The notes under the pieces were generated by a model. It was not told where the DNA came from. It saw only the letters and a list, made by a program, of their open reading frames with translations, and made no database searches. Below, one piece after another: positions 53,219 through 62,680 of a stretch of 64,000 nucleotides of DNA. Location: contig JABAKD010000006.1 of the NCBI GenBank assembly GCA_012845835.1, forward strand, positions 868,001 through 932,000. Direction: 5' to 3'. The DNA is from Undaria pinnatifida (Eukaryota; Sar; Phaeophyceae; Laminariales; Alariaceae). How positions within the stretch are numbered: the first letter of the stretch is position 1; each line of letters begins with the position of its first letter. A program made the position numbers and the translations under genes.

Positions 53219-53345
53219 GTAGAGCTGTGAGTCGGCACGATTTAAGTCACCAACCAGTTATTAGTCGGACTAATAGTCTTTTCCCGAAGGCACCGACTAT
53301 CTGACTTATTGGGTTCCAATACCTGTATATATGAAGGATTCTTGT
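53219..53345 (+). repeat. GAGCTGTGAGTCGGCAC family, copy 1
   Basis: GAGCTGTGAGTCGGCACGAT, AAGTCACCAACCAGTTATTA and TTTTCCCGAAGGCACCGACT recur at 58,590-58,915 (as an inverted pair) and at 61,336-61,470. It differs from the CAGCTGTGAG family after the first 10 bases. Confidence 0.55.
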
Positions 53346-53745
53346 AGCGGTCTTTACACTTGCGTCCAAACTGGGACTGTATACTGCTTGTACAGCATTG
53401 TTGTCTCACAGCACATACCTGGTACCTGGTACCAGTATGCAACACCACTAACGCCTATGATGTGGAGATTCTGTCCGGTGATTTGATCACCACGTTGTCA
53501 CGTCGCACAGCATACTGCATACCAGGGTCTTGTGGAACATTGCCTCGCCTTACAGCAGCGCAGCACGTGAAGATACTGCTTGCTGTTGTTCCACATTGTG
53601 TACATATCACCATCAGAGTACAACGGTCTCTATTCGTACACGGTTGCATGTTTGCGTGTCGGTACGCGACGCGATGCTTATCCAGATGCGCAGAGAGTCG
53701 GGAAAGCGGAGAAAACTCTACGCGCACGCAAATTCGGCCGACGAA

Positions 53746-53812
53746 CGAATCACGCAGCTTGCAAAACTGAGTAACGACCACTCAGTTGGTCGAGCTCACA
53801 GCTAACGCACAG
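53746..53812 (-). repeat. CAGCTGTGAG family copy (inverted)
   Basis: CACGCAGCTTGCAAAACTGA followed by TCGAGCTCACAGCTAACG. Preceding unassigned DNA (53,346-53,745) holds no gene. Confidence 0.5.
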
Positions 53813-53929
53813 AGTTCGGGACACTTATCGTACACTTTTACAGGAACATTCATTCCTATTAATAGGATGCTATCTCTTTCGTTCTCCATCGCCAGCTAGA
53901 AAAAACCAGGGTACTCCTCGGGAATTTTC

Positions 53930-54640
53930 CCGTCACGGTTTTCCCGTCGTAATAGGCGGATACGGGACGGTAGCGGAATACCGTCAAAATTCGCGATACC
54001 GTATACCGCCAAAGTCGGTACCGTCAAAAAACGAGAATCCGCTTCCCGTTTAAAAAGTACCGTATTTTTCAAAACCGCCAAAAAAATACCGTCATGATGC
54101 AGTACCGTAAAAAAAGTACCGCCATGTGCCAATACTGTCAAAACAGTTGCGGCAAGACAAGGATGTCTGTGAACTGCCGGTAGTCCAGTAGGTAGCGGGC
54201 ACGACGGTGAGTTTTTTAAATGGAGTTCGATCCTCACTGATGTCCTCTTTTTTTTTTTTTCATAACTTCGAGTAATTTTTTTTTTTTGTTGTAGGATTTT
54301 TGGTTCAGTTGGTTGCGTTTCGGAAGAACCAGAACCTCCTCTGCAGCGAATTTCACCTGATCACATGTATCGTATGTTCGGTACCGGGTATAGGCGATAC
54401 CGTCATTTTTCAGTACCGTGCAAAAGGTACCGTCAAAAAACGAGAAACCGTTTCCCGTTTTAAAAGTACCGTCATTTTCAGAACCGTACAAAAAAACCCG
54501 TCATAATTCGCCGTATCGTATACCGCCAAAATCGGTACCGTCAAAAAATGAGAATCCGTTTCCCGTTTAAAAAGTACCGTATATTTCAGAACCGTCAAAC
54601 TTCGTACCGTCATCAAAAACCGGTACCGAGGAGTACCCTG
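53930..54640. repeat. Degenerate ACCGTCAAAA repeat region
   Basis: Two blocks (about 53,930-54,150 and 54,390-54,640) consist of TACCGTCAAAAA-like words with AACGAGAATCCGTTTCCCGT repeated three times and TTTAAAAAGTACCGTAT repeated. They flank the tRNA-like segment at 54,165-54,260. Confidence 0.65.
54165..54260 (+). other. tRNA-like segment followed by T tract
   Basis: TAGTCCAGTAGG (54,188-54,199 or so) fits an A box, and GAGTTCGATCC about 30 bases further on fits a B box. GATGTCCTC then a run of about 14 T follows, which would stop RNA polymerase III. The acceptor and T stems do not pair well. It is probably a tRNA-derived SINE head or relic, sitting between the two ACCGTCAAAA blocks. Confidence 0.4.
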
Positions 54641-54940
54641 GAAAAAACACTCTTAACTCTCACGAAGCCCTTTTAGCACCGCATTCCCGACGTGGGGACA
54701 AAACACTTGGAGTTAGACTATTAACAGGATAAGTTTAGGAGTTGGAAATGGGTTAACACTGTAGCAACTGTTGAAGTGAAATGCTGTGTTGCTCCGCATA
54801 CACTCGTGAAACGTGCCGCCTGTGTTTGTGCTTTAGGCCCGCATTTCTTTTTTTTTGGCCCGCCTTTCAATTTTTTTTTGGCCCGCCTCTCATTTGTTTT
54901 TTGCCCGCCATTTTTTTTTTTGTATTTACTATTTTCGCAG

Positions 54941-55018
54941 TGGCCTCGTCTAAGGCATAGACCCTCCCCTTCATCTCGGGAAAGACCCTCTCTGACCCGT
55001 TTGATCAACGCCTCGGCA
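54941..55018 (+). pseudogene. Decayed copy of PEPC exon 1
   Basis: After a very good acceptor (TTTACTATTTTCGCAG), TGGCCTCGTCTAAG and GACCCGTTTGATCAACGCCT match GAGCCTCGGCTAAG and GACCCTTTGGACCATCGCCT of the real exon at 55,314. Similarity ends after about 75 bases and the frame is not kept throughout. It lies about 370 bases upstream of the intact copy. A further fragment (TTAACGCAACGCCTCCGCAG, 55,280-55,299) lies just before that exon. Confidence 0.55.
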
Positions 55019-55313
55019 AAACTCACACGGTTGTGGTTTTTTGTTGGTGCTGTACCATTTAGTGCGGGGTCCATTTTAGTGCGGTTAAAATCGGCCGTAA
55101 CGACCTAGTCTATATTACTGGTAAGGAATAGCATTCGGGCTTCCTTTTAAGTGTGGGTATTAACGTCAGGCAAGGCACAGCACTAATGGGGGACCCCGTC
55201 TGTGTAGTTTAATGATACTGAAATGTTTTCTTGATAAGTGGTAGGAAACTGACAGCATTCCATTGACCCCCTCTCTCCCTTAACGCAACGCCTCCGCAGG
55301 TGTGCCCTCGTAG

Positions 55314-55442
55314 GAGCCTCGGCTAAGTCATGGACCCGCCCCCTGACGGGACAAACCCCCCTTGACCCTTTGGACCATCGCCTCCGCAAGGATGTTAAGA
55401 TGCTTGGTGGGATCCTTGGCGAAACAATCCAAAAACATAGCG
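55314..55442 (+). CDS. PEPC: Phosphoenolpyruvate carboxylase, N-terminal exon
   Basis: The exon reads TPLDPLDHRLRKDVKMLGG, then ILGETIQKHSG, resembling the N-terminal helix region of PEPC enzymes (LxxDVxxLGxxLGETI). It ends at a donor G|GTGGGT after one base of a Gly codon. The start is placed after CTCGTAG by comparison with the decayed copy at 54,941, which has TTTTCGCAG at the same place; it is therefore less certain than the end. Exons upstream, including the start codon, were not found. The exon joins 56,407 in phase (G + GT gives Gly). Confidence 0.7.
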
Positions 55443-56406
55443 GTGGGTTTCCATAAGGACGGCAGAGAAGGGCGTGTATAGTGGAGATGTGACGGGGAAA
55501 TGGGGAGGGGGTTGGGTATTGGGGTTGGGGAAGGGAGGAGTGGAAGGGGGGAGGGGGGGGGCTCTTCAGCTGTCCTTTTTTTCCACTCCGTTTTCGTCTT
55601 CGTCTTGTCGTGAGACCTGGGGTAGGGCTACCGGCGTGGACGGACAGGGGTAGAGGGGACAGAGGGTCGGATAAGAGGGATGGAATGAGGCCAGGTGTAG
55701 GTATTTTTTTATCCTCAGCCATTTATGTTATTGCGCACGTTGGGGTAGGACGTGTCCCATACGTACATGGCGGTACGCACCCAGCTCGCACTTCCTCCAC
55801 GTCCACCTCCCCTCCCCCACCCCCACCCCTCTACCCCCAACCCCACCCCTATCCCCCAACCCCACCTCTATCCCCCAACCCTATCCCCACGTTATCCCTT
55901 CCGCGCCACGAGTCTGTGTTGAACAACGGACTTTTTCTATCACGTGAAACCCCCGCCCCCAATCCCACCCCCACCTCCACCCGGACCCCCATCCCCCCCT
56001 CCACCCCCCCACCCCTCTCTCCTCCCCCAAGCCCCAGCCTATTGCCAACACCAACCCTAATCCCTAACCCTAACCCCATCCCCCTTTCCCCAACCCCCAA
56101 CCTTGCTCCCCAACCCTAACCCGAACTCCCCCCCTAACCCTGACCCCCAACCCCCAACCGTAGTCCCAACCCCTAACCCCAAACCCCAACCGTAACCCTT
56201 GATCCTAACCCCACCCCCACCCCTAACCCCAACCCCTAACCCCAATCCCGACACCCAACCCTAAACCCAACCCCAACCCTTAACCCCCAACCCCAACCTC
56301 CAACCCTAACCCCTAACCCCACCCCCCACCCCCAACCCTGGCCCAATCCCCACCCCCACCTCATCCTTAACGTTTCCTCGACACGAATACTTGTATGTGT
56401 GCTAAG
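55443..56406 (+). other. PEPC intron with telomere-like tract
   Basis: GTGGGT to GTGCTAAG. The middle (about 55,795-56,350) is almost all C, A and T on the plus strand, with many CCCTAA, CCCCAA and CCCCTAA units (ACCCTAATCCCTAACCCTAA near 56,062). It is a degenerate interstitial version of the TTAGGG telomere repeat. Confidence 0.65.
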
Positions 56407-56498
56407 GTACGGAAACTTTTAACCACGTGGAAGACTTGCGCTCTCTCGCGCGTGCCTGGAGAGCTGGCGAATCGGAGTTGTCCGTGCTTTCGGACAAG
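56407..56498 (+). CDS. PEPC: Phosphoenolpyruvate carboxylase exon
   Basis: After GTGCTAAG the frame gives TETFNHVEDLRSLARAWRAG, then ESELSVLSDK, and stops at a donor AAG|GTGATT in phase 0. It matches the PEPC segment that follows LGETI, the helix with a V-E-x-L/I-R-x-L-A pattern. Translation from the previous exon continues without a break when 55,442 is joined to 56,407. Confidence 0.85.
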
Positions 56499-57289
56499 GT
56501 GATTGGCTAAGATTACACAGCATTTGATTGCATTTTATTGGTTCGTTTGGATTTGATTGAGGTGGAGCGGAAACCCTTCAATCTATCTGTTATGCCGACA
56601 TATCGATCCATCTCTATATACGCCGATCGATCTGTTTGTCTATCTATCCATATATAGGCCGGCATGTGCTCTATCTCCTCCATCAGAGCTGTCGGTACTG
56701 TCAAACATAGTGATGGGGCAGGGTTGCACCGCGTCTGATTGAGTAGGATTGGTCTGGATTGGATATGATATCATTTGATTTGATTGGGTTGGGTGGGGTT
56801 AGGACGGGCTGGATTTGGATTTAGATTGGATTGACGCTTATGGGGTGTTACGCTTATGGGGTGTATAGAGGTGGCCAACAGGAATCGTCTGTGCTGTCAC
56901 ACAAGTTGATGGGTTAGAGTGGTAAAGTTCGCCGCACGTTCTTTTTTCTCGTGTATTCAGATTGCGAAAAGTCGGTAGGGGAGGGGGGGTGGGGGGTACT
57001 CATCTGTTGCTTGCATTAGTAATTCGACCATTGACCACGCGTCCCTTTCGAGACAGAGCACCGATACCACTCCTAATAGAGATACCTTCAACATGTTGGC
57101 GCTCATTTCGGCCGTTCCATGTAGTCTATTAACGCGCTTTGCTTATCTTGTTTCCTCCTAGGATACCACATCTGGGCCCTCAATACGTTTCTTCCAAACA
57201 TCACGCAAGCACGAGAGGGGGGGGGGGAAGGTTTGACGTTACCCTACCGCCACCTCCGTTGCCGCCGCCGCGTGTTGCTTTCCTAACAG
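56499..57289 (+). other. PEPC intron
   Basis: GTGATT to TTTCCTAACAG. It contains a forward copy of the TCGAGACRGAGCAC family (57,010-57,140) and GATTGGATT-like repeats near 56,735-56,835. Confidence 0.6.
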
Positions 57290-57381
57290 GTGAAAACGTT
57301 GTCCGCCGAAGAAATTCTAGCGGTTTCTAAGGCTTTCGCGCACTTTTTTTCGCTCGCCAATGCCGCCGACAACCACCACCG
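57290..57381 (+). CDS. PEPC: Phosphoenolpyruvate carboxylase exon (duplicated, intact copy)
   Basis: Acceptor TTGCTTTCCTAACAG, then VKTLSAEEILAVSKAFAHFF and SLANAADNHHR, ending CG|GTAAGA. This is the strongly conserved PEPC helix (AFxxFLxLANxAExxHR). It joins 56,498 in phase 0 and 58,240 in phase 2 to give NHHRVRRLRER, as in other PEPC proteins. Two more copies of this exon follow at intervals of about 332 bases; this is the only one with both a normal acceptor and a normal donor. Confidence 0.9.
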
Positions 57382-57623
57382 GTAAGATGACGCAGCGAAG
57401 ATGCTTCGACCCCGTGACTCCTTCGCTGACCGCCCTGCTATCTAAAGTTTGTATACTATGGGTTCTAGGAGACCGCGGTTTGACGCCTTGACTGACCGCC
57501 CAATTTATACTCAGAATTATGTGGTAAGGATGTTAGTGGACCGCGGTTTGACCGCTTGACTGGCCTGCCCGCTACACTCAAAGTAGTATATTAAAGCCTG
57601 AAGAGGCCTTGATCCGCCCAAGA

Positions 57624-57714
57624 AGAAGGCAATATATGTCGAAGAAATTATCGCCGTGTTCAAGGCGTTCACGCACTTATTATCCCTCGCGAACGCCGTC
57701 GACAACCATCGCTG
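57624..57714 (+). pseudogene. Second copy of the PEPC LAN-motif exon
   Basis: The copy is open and similar (VEEIIAVFKAFTHLLSLANA, then VDNHR) and keeps the GTAAGA donor, which would give the same phase. It lacks a pyrimidine-rich acceptor, so ordinary splicing into it is doubtful. Use as a mutually exclusive alternative exon cannot be excluded. Confidence 0.55.
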
Positions 57715-57947
57715 GTAAGACAGCGTCCTCCGTGGTCTGACCCCCTTGACTGACCGCCGTGCTATACTAAATTAGAAGAGTAAGGAGACTAGGAGACCGC
57801 GGTTTGAACCTCTGACTGAGCTCTCGGATATGCTACGATTAGTGTGGTAAGGATGTTAGTAGACCGTGGTTTGACCGCGTGAGTGACACTCCCCGCTATG
57901 CTTAGATTGGTTTGTTGAGGCCTAAAGAGGCCTTGGCCCGCCCAAGA

Positions 57948-58045
57948 AGAAGTTATTTGGAAATGTGTCCTTAAGGCACTATCGCGGTATTCAAGACCTT
58001 CGCGCACTTTTTTTCGCCCGCAAACACCTCCGGCAACCACCACCG
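57948..58045 (+). pseudogene. Third, decayed copy of the PEPC LAN-motif exon
   Basis: Recognisable as ATCGCGGTATTCAAGACCTT, then TCGCGCACTTTTTTTCGCCC, encoding AVFKTFAHFFSPAN. The start is shifted in frame relative to the intact copy, and the donor reads GCAAGA instead of GTAAGA (a permissible but rare GC donor). It is probably not used. Confidence 0.55.
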
Positions 58046-58239
58046 GCAAGAAGACATCCTCCGCGGTCTGACCCCCTTGACTGACCGCCCTGCTATACCA
58101 AATTTGTATAGTACGGATGCCAAGGGACCGCAGTTTGACGCCTGGACTGACCGCCCTGTTATAATAAATTAGTATGTACGGATGCTAGGAGACGGCGGTT
58201 TGACGCCTTGACTGACCGCCCCGCAACCCCGCCTTTCAG

Positions 58240-58387
58240 GGTAAGGAGGCTGCGCGAGAGGATTCAGGACAGCAACAGCCTCGGAGTGCCGAGGAGGAAG
58301 GACTCTAGCCTTGGAACTATAGAGGGCCTGCTGGAGAGGGGGATTGCTACAGGAGACCAGATCATCAATGCCCTGTGCAACCAAAAG
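58240..58387 (+). CDS. PEPC: Phosphoenolpyruvate carboxylase exon before the catalytic motif
   Basis: After CGCCTTTCAG the frame gives VRRLRERIQDSNSLGVPRRK, DSSLGTIEGLLERGIATGDQ and IINALCNQK, ending AAG|GTGTTT in phase 0. This is the PEPC segment between the H-R-x-R helix and the catalytic LTAHPT motif. The donor is weaker than the others. The next exon is 3.7 kb away, across an intron filled with minisatellite. Confidence 0.85.
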
Positions 58388-58589
58388 GTGTTTGATATTT
58401 GTTGGGGGAGACCTGGAGGTACATACATGGCAGAAAGTAAAGGGCCGCCTCTCAGGCCGTGTTGATTTGATCCTCACCCTACCGTTTCGAACCTGACCCT
58501 AACCCTGACCCAAAACATACCTTGCCTCCCCCCCGCGCCGCCCATTAAGGTGTTTACGAGATACTTCGAAGTACCAGGTATCAAATTTG

Positions 58590-58915
58590 TAGAGCTGTGA
58601 GTCGGCAATATTTCACGACCGATAACTAATCTGTAGGTGCCCTTAGCGGACAAGTTTGCTTGCGATTCCAGCTGATGCCCAGCCGACTTGCTGACGTGTG
58701 TCAGGCGGGCGAAGCGAGCCAAGTTAGCCTCCCGCGCCCTGAGGGGGCGGTGAGCAAAAAAGAAAAAAATGCTTCCCACATTAAACATATATGTTCATAC
58801 ATGTATGGAAACCGAATAAGTCGGGTAGTCGGCACCTTCGGGAAACGATTAACTTGTAGTCCGACTAGTAACTTAGTTGGTGACTTAAGTCGTGCCGACT
58901 CGTAGTTCCACAAAT
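58590..58915. mobile_element. GAGCTGTGAGTCGGCAC family, inverted pair
   Basis: GAGCTGTGAGTCGGCAATAT on the left and, inverted, GGAACTACGAGTCGGCACGA on the right flank about 280 bases. The right arm also has AAGTCACCAACTAAGTTACT when read inverted. It may be a complete inverted-repeat element; 53,219-53,345 and 61,336-61,470 would then be single-arm remnants. Confidence 0.45.
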
Positions 58916-59239
58916 TTCGTTGGAGTTAAAACATACTTCGAGTGTGAAACCAACGAACGTCATAACCCAAGGCCTACAAGGGCCATTTTGGCCCCTTTTA
59001 CCCCCAGCCCTACACAAAGGAAGATTCACAAAAGTTCATCGGCCGGGAATTTTCCCACGCATCAAATTTCACTAGGAATTGCGCAAATGCCTAGTTCATA
59101 ATAAACTTTTTCTCACATGCTTTGTTCTAACCACGAGGGTTTTATTAGTGTTTCACCGCTTGATGATTATTTTTTTTCAACCCCAAGAACAATTTGGTGA
59201 TCGGAAACAATCGATTATACCCCCCCCCTTCTTTCCCAC

Positions 59240-59513
59240 ACCGAATCGTTACACACCGAACCGTTGCACACCATACCGTCACACGTCACACGCCTTACCG
59301 TTACTCACCGGTCCGATACAAACCCACGCTACCATTGCACTCGACGAACAACTCCGTTACGCATCCTACACACAACCATTACATAACGGGCCGGTACAAA
59401 CCCGACCATGACACACCGTACCGTTGCACGCCGTACCGTTAACCACCGTACCGGTACACACCGTACCGTTACACACCGTAACGTTACACGCCGTACCGAT
59501 ACACACCCCATAG

Positions 59514-59548
<35 letters not shown>

Positions 59549-61325
59549 CCCTCCCCCTTGTCACTCGTTACATTACTCTACCGTTACACAAATTACCGTT
59601 ACACACCGTACCGCTACACGTCGAACCTCTACACGCCGGACTGTTACACATTCTACCTCTCCACTCCATACCGTTACGCGCCGTAACGATGATTACTGTT
59701 GCAAACCATACCGTTACACACCGTACAACTACACACCGAACCGTTTCACGCCCTACCGTTACACGCTTTACCCGAACCGTTAGACATCCTACCGTTACGC
59801 AACGTACCGTCACACACCACACCGTTGCAAACCGAACCGTCACACAGCGAATCATCACACATAGTAATACCGTTACAAACCGAGCCGTTTCACATCGTCG
59901 TACCGTCGCACGCCGTACATCTACGCCCCCCGCCTGCTACACATCATACTGTCGCACGCCATATCGTTACAAACCGAACCGTTGCACATCGTACCTTTAC
60001 AAACCGAACCGTTTCACATCGTACCGTCGCACGCCGTACAGTTTCACCCCCCCCGCCCGTTACACACCGTACGGTTACACACCGTACGGTTACACACCGT
60101 ACCGTTATACACCGTTGCACACCACATCGCTACACACCGTATGCCGTAACGCGCCACACCGTTACACACCGAACCGTCACACACCGTACCGTACTGTTGC
60201 ACACTGTACCGCTACACACCATACTGTTACACACCATGCCGTTACAAGCCGAACCGTTTCATACCGTACCGTCACACACCGTAGTCACGTACCCCGCCCG
60301 TTGCACACCGTACCGTTACACACTATACCGTTACATGCGTTACAGTTACGCACCGTACCGTTACACAACTTACCGTTGCAAACCGAACCATTTCACACCG
60401 CCATGTCACACGCTGTACAGTTCACCCTCTGCCCGTTACACACCGAATGCCGTTTCGCACCGTACCGTTACATAACGTACCGTTTCACACCGTTGTGCAC
60501 GATACCGCTACACACCGTATTCCGTTACACACCACACCGTTACACACCGAACCGTTGCACGCCGTTACAGTCTGTAACGTTACACGTCTTATAACACGCC
60601 GTACCGTTACACACCATATCGTTGCAAACCGAACCGTTTCACACGGTAGTGTCGCACACCGTCTTTTTTTCTTATGTTGTTGGTACACAGCGTACATTTT
60701 ATGATCTTACCGGAACACACCGAATTGCCATACGCCGTACCGTTACACACCGTGCCGTTTTTTGTCTCGCTGTTACACGCCGTCCCACTGCAAACCGTGC
60801 TGTTACACACCGTACATCTACATACCGTGCGGTTACGCACGGCACCGTTAAATACCGTACCGTTCCGCACCAAACCGTTGCGCAACGAACCTTTATTCAC
60901 CATACCATTACACACACCTTACCGTTACACACGGTACGATTTCGAACCGAACCATTGCATACCCGTACCGTTACACACCTTTCCGTTGCACACCGAACCG
61001 TTACACAACGGACCGTTTCACATGGAACCGTTACACAACCGACCGTTACACAACGGTCCGTTACACACTTTCCCGTTAGCCCCCCCGTTACACACCGTAC
61101 CGTTACACGCTATACCGTTACACACCTTACCGTTACACAATTTACCGATACGCACAGTACCGTGACACACGGGACCGTTGCACATCGTACCGTTACACAC
61201 CGTACCGTTACACGCCGTACCATTACACACCTTCCCGTTACACACCTTACCGTGACACACCGTACCGTGACACACCGAACCGTTGCATACCGCACCGTTC
61301 CACACCTTGCCGTTACAAGCCGTCC
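59240..61325. repeat. TACCGTTACACACCG minisatellite, main block
   Basis: About 2.1 kb of 15-base units (consensus TACCGTTACACACCG) with common variants GAACCGTTTCACACC, TACCGTTGCACACCG and TTACCGTTACAAACCG. It is interrupted by a C run (59,514-59,545) and short unrelated bits. It lies wholly inside a PEPC intron. Because 15 is a multiple of three, all frames on both strands tend to stay open, producing THRTV-type peptides that are not proteins. Confidence 0.9.
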
Positions 61326-61335
61326 AGTTAGTATG

Positions 61336-61470
61336 GTGTTTGCGAGAGCTGTGAGTCGGCACGGCTTAACTCACCAACAATTTATTATTAATAGTGGACG
61401 TATTAGTTAGTCGTTCCCCTAAGGTGCAGACTATCCGACTTACTTTGGTTTCCATACCTGTAGGAAGGAT
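61336..61470 (+). repeat. GAGCTGTGAGTCGGCAC family, copy at the end of the minisatellite
   Basis: GAGCTGTGAGTCGGCACGGC, TTAACTCACCAACAATTTAT and GGTTTCCATACCTGTAGGAA match 53,219-53,345. Confidence 0.55.
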
Positions 61471-61689
61471 TGTTTAATGTGGGATGCATTTTTCCTTCAC
61501 CCCCCCCTCCCCCAACGCAAAGGTTAACCCAGCCCATCAGAAGTCAGGTTAGAAAACGATAAAAGCATTGTTGAATTTCTGACTTGTTTTTTATGGGTTG
61601 GGTTGTTGACTTAGATTGTGACATTCGTCGGTTTCAATGCTATCATTTTATGTTTTTCCTACCCATTCACCTTTTCTAAAAACAGTTTA

Positions 61690-61765
61690 ACACGTTCAGC
61701 TGTTGAGTTCGACAAATTTAGGGTCGATACTCATTTTTGCAAGCTGCGTAACACGTTTAGCATTT
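61690..61765 (+). repeat. CAGCTGTGAG family copy in the PEPC intron
   Basis: GTTCAGCTGTTGAGTTCGAC, then TTTAGGGTCGATACTCATTT and GCAAGCTGCGTAACACG. Confidence 0.55.
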
Positions 61766-61837
61766 CGCCAAAAACAAAACCCTTGTTACAAATCGTACTG
61801 TTGGTGAGTGCACATTATACTGTTTGTTACAAACATA

Positions 61838-62038
61838 AACGTTACACACCGAACCGTTACATACCGAATCGTTACACGCCGAACCGTTACACACCGAACC
61901 GTTACAAACCCTTGTTACAAATCGTACCACACATGATACTGTTTGTTACAAACATTAACGTTACACACCGAACCGTTACATACCGAACCATTACACGCCG
62001 AACCGTTACATACCGAACCGCCACACACGAACCGTTAC
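61838..62038. repeat. ACCGAACCGTTACAC minisatellite, second block
   Basis: The same 15-base family with ACCGAACCGTTACAC as the main unit. The block contains an internal duplication of about 105 bases (CTTGTTACAAATCGTAC near 61,911 repeats TTGTTACAAATCGTACTG near 61,782). Confidence 0.8.
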
Positions 62039-62124
62039 ACCCCCCCCCCCCCCGCTAGCTACCCTCCCCCCCCCCATTTCACACCGCGCATACCTTTACA
62101 CCGTCGCGCTCTATCTAACTATAG

Positions 62125-62258
62125 GCGGAGCTTGTTCTAACGGCGCATCCGACGGAGATCAACCGCCGCACCCTGCTAGTCAAGCACCAAGATGTCGCGA
62201 AACGGCTAGACCACCTGGAGCAGATTGACAGGATCGGCGGAGCGAAAGTCGCGGGGAG
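62125..62258 (+). CDS. PEPC: Phosphoenolpyruvate carboxylase catalytic-motif exon
   Basis: After CTATCTAACTATAG the frame gives AELVLTAHPTEINRRTLL, VKHQDVAKRLDHLEQIDRIG and GAKVAG, ending AG|GTAAGC. LTAHPTE with its invariant His is the signature of PEPC, which fixes bicarbonate onto phosphoenolpyruvate to make oxaloacetate and phosphate, feeding the TCA cycle and carbon concentration. The His takes part in catalysis, and the R-R-T that follows is also conserved. It joins 58,387 in phase 0. The remaining two thirds of the enzyme are not in the window. The exon's 3' half is repeated at least twice downstream. Confidence 0.92.
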
Positions 62259-62680
62259 GTAAGCCGCTAGGATTATTCCGCGAGTATTCCGCGCGGAATG
62301 TTCCGTGAGTTGTCCTTTTTGCTGTCTTAGCGGCAAGAGCTTTCCGCGCGAACATTCCAAACCCGAGGGAGTCGAAGAAAAGGCTGGACCGCCTGTGTGA
62401 GATTGACAGGCTCGATGATGCTGAGGTCGCGGGAAAATAAGAAGCTTTTATCCATGTCCTTTTTGTTTCCTAGCGCCGAGGTATTTTCCGCGAATGTTCG
62501 CGAGGACTGATCCGTGGTGTCGAGGTCACGGGAAAATAGAGCGCTTTAGCTTTTTCCTTTTTTTTTTTTTTTCTCCTAGCGCGAGTATTCCAAGCACGAG
62601 GGTGCACATGGCGAAACGGCTGGACCACCTCGAGCAGATTGACAGGATGGGTGGTGCGGTGGGCGCGGGGAGGTACGTGG
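62259..62680 (+). repeat. Downstream duplicates of the PEPC catalytic exon
   Basis: Three acceptor-like sites (TTTTGCTGTCTTAG to 62,330, TTTTTGTTTCCTAG to 62,473, TTTTTTCTCCTAG to 62,579) each precede sequence related to the 3' half of the exon at 62,125. 62,331-62,438 encodes KKRLDRLCEIDRLDDAEVAG. 62,474-62,537 keeps only GTCGAGGTCACGGGAAAA. 62,580-62,672 encodes MAKRLDHLEQIDRMGGAVGA and ends AG|GTACGT. The last could be spliced from 62,258 in frame, which would repeat AKRLDHLEQIDR in the protein. The catalytic HPTE part is not repeated. Confidence 0.7.

Larger units (their letters stand above)
57382..58239 (+). repeat. Tandem array of 332-base units carrying PEPC exon copies
   Basis: Each unit holds an exon copy followed by two sub-repeats of about 70 bases with CTGACCGCCCTGCTATA, CTAGGAGACCGCGGTTTGAC and GCCTTGACTGACCGCC. 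Donor positions fall at 57,382, 57,715 and 58,046. The 5' part of units 2 and 3 (GAGGCCTTGATCCGCCCAAG / GAGGCCTTGGCCCGCCCAAG) replaces the pyrimidine-rich acceptor seen before the first copy. Confidence 0.8.
58388..62124 (+). other. Large PEPC intron filled with repeats
   Basis: GTGTTT to CTAACTATAG. It contains an inverted pair of the GAGCTGTGAGTCGGCAC family (58,590-58,915), the 15-base minisatellite (59,240-61,325 and 61,838-62,038), a single copy of that family (61,336-61,470), a CAGCTGTGAG copy (61,690-61,760) and C runs at 59,514-59,545 and 62,040-62,053. Long frames inside it arise from the repeat unit length (15, a multiple of three). Confidence 0.7.

Noticed and set aside
59408-61410. 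Long open frames giving THRTV-type repeat peptides over several hundred codons
   Set aside because: They come from a 15-base minisatellite whose period is a multiple of three, which leaves several frames open at once. They lie inside a PEPC intron.
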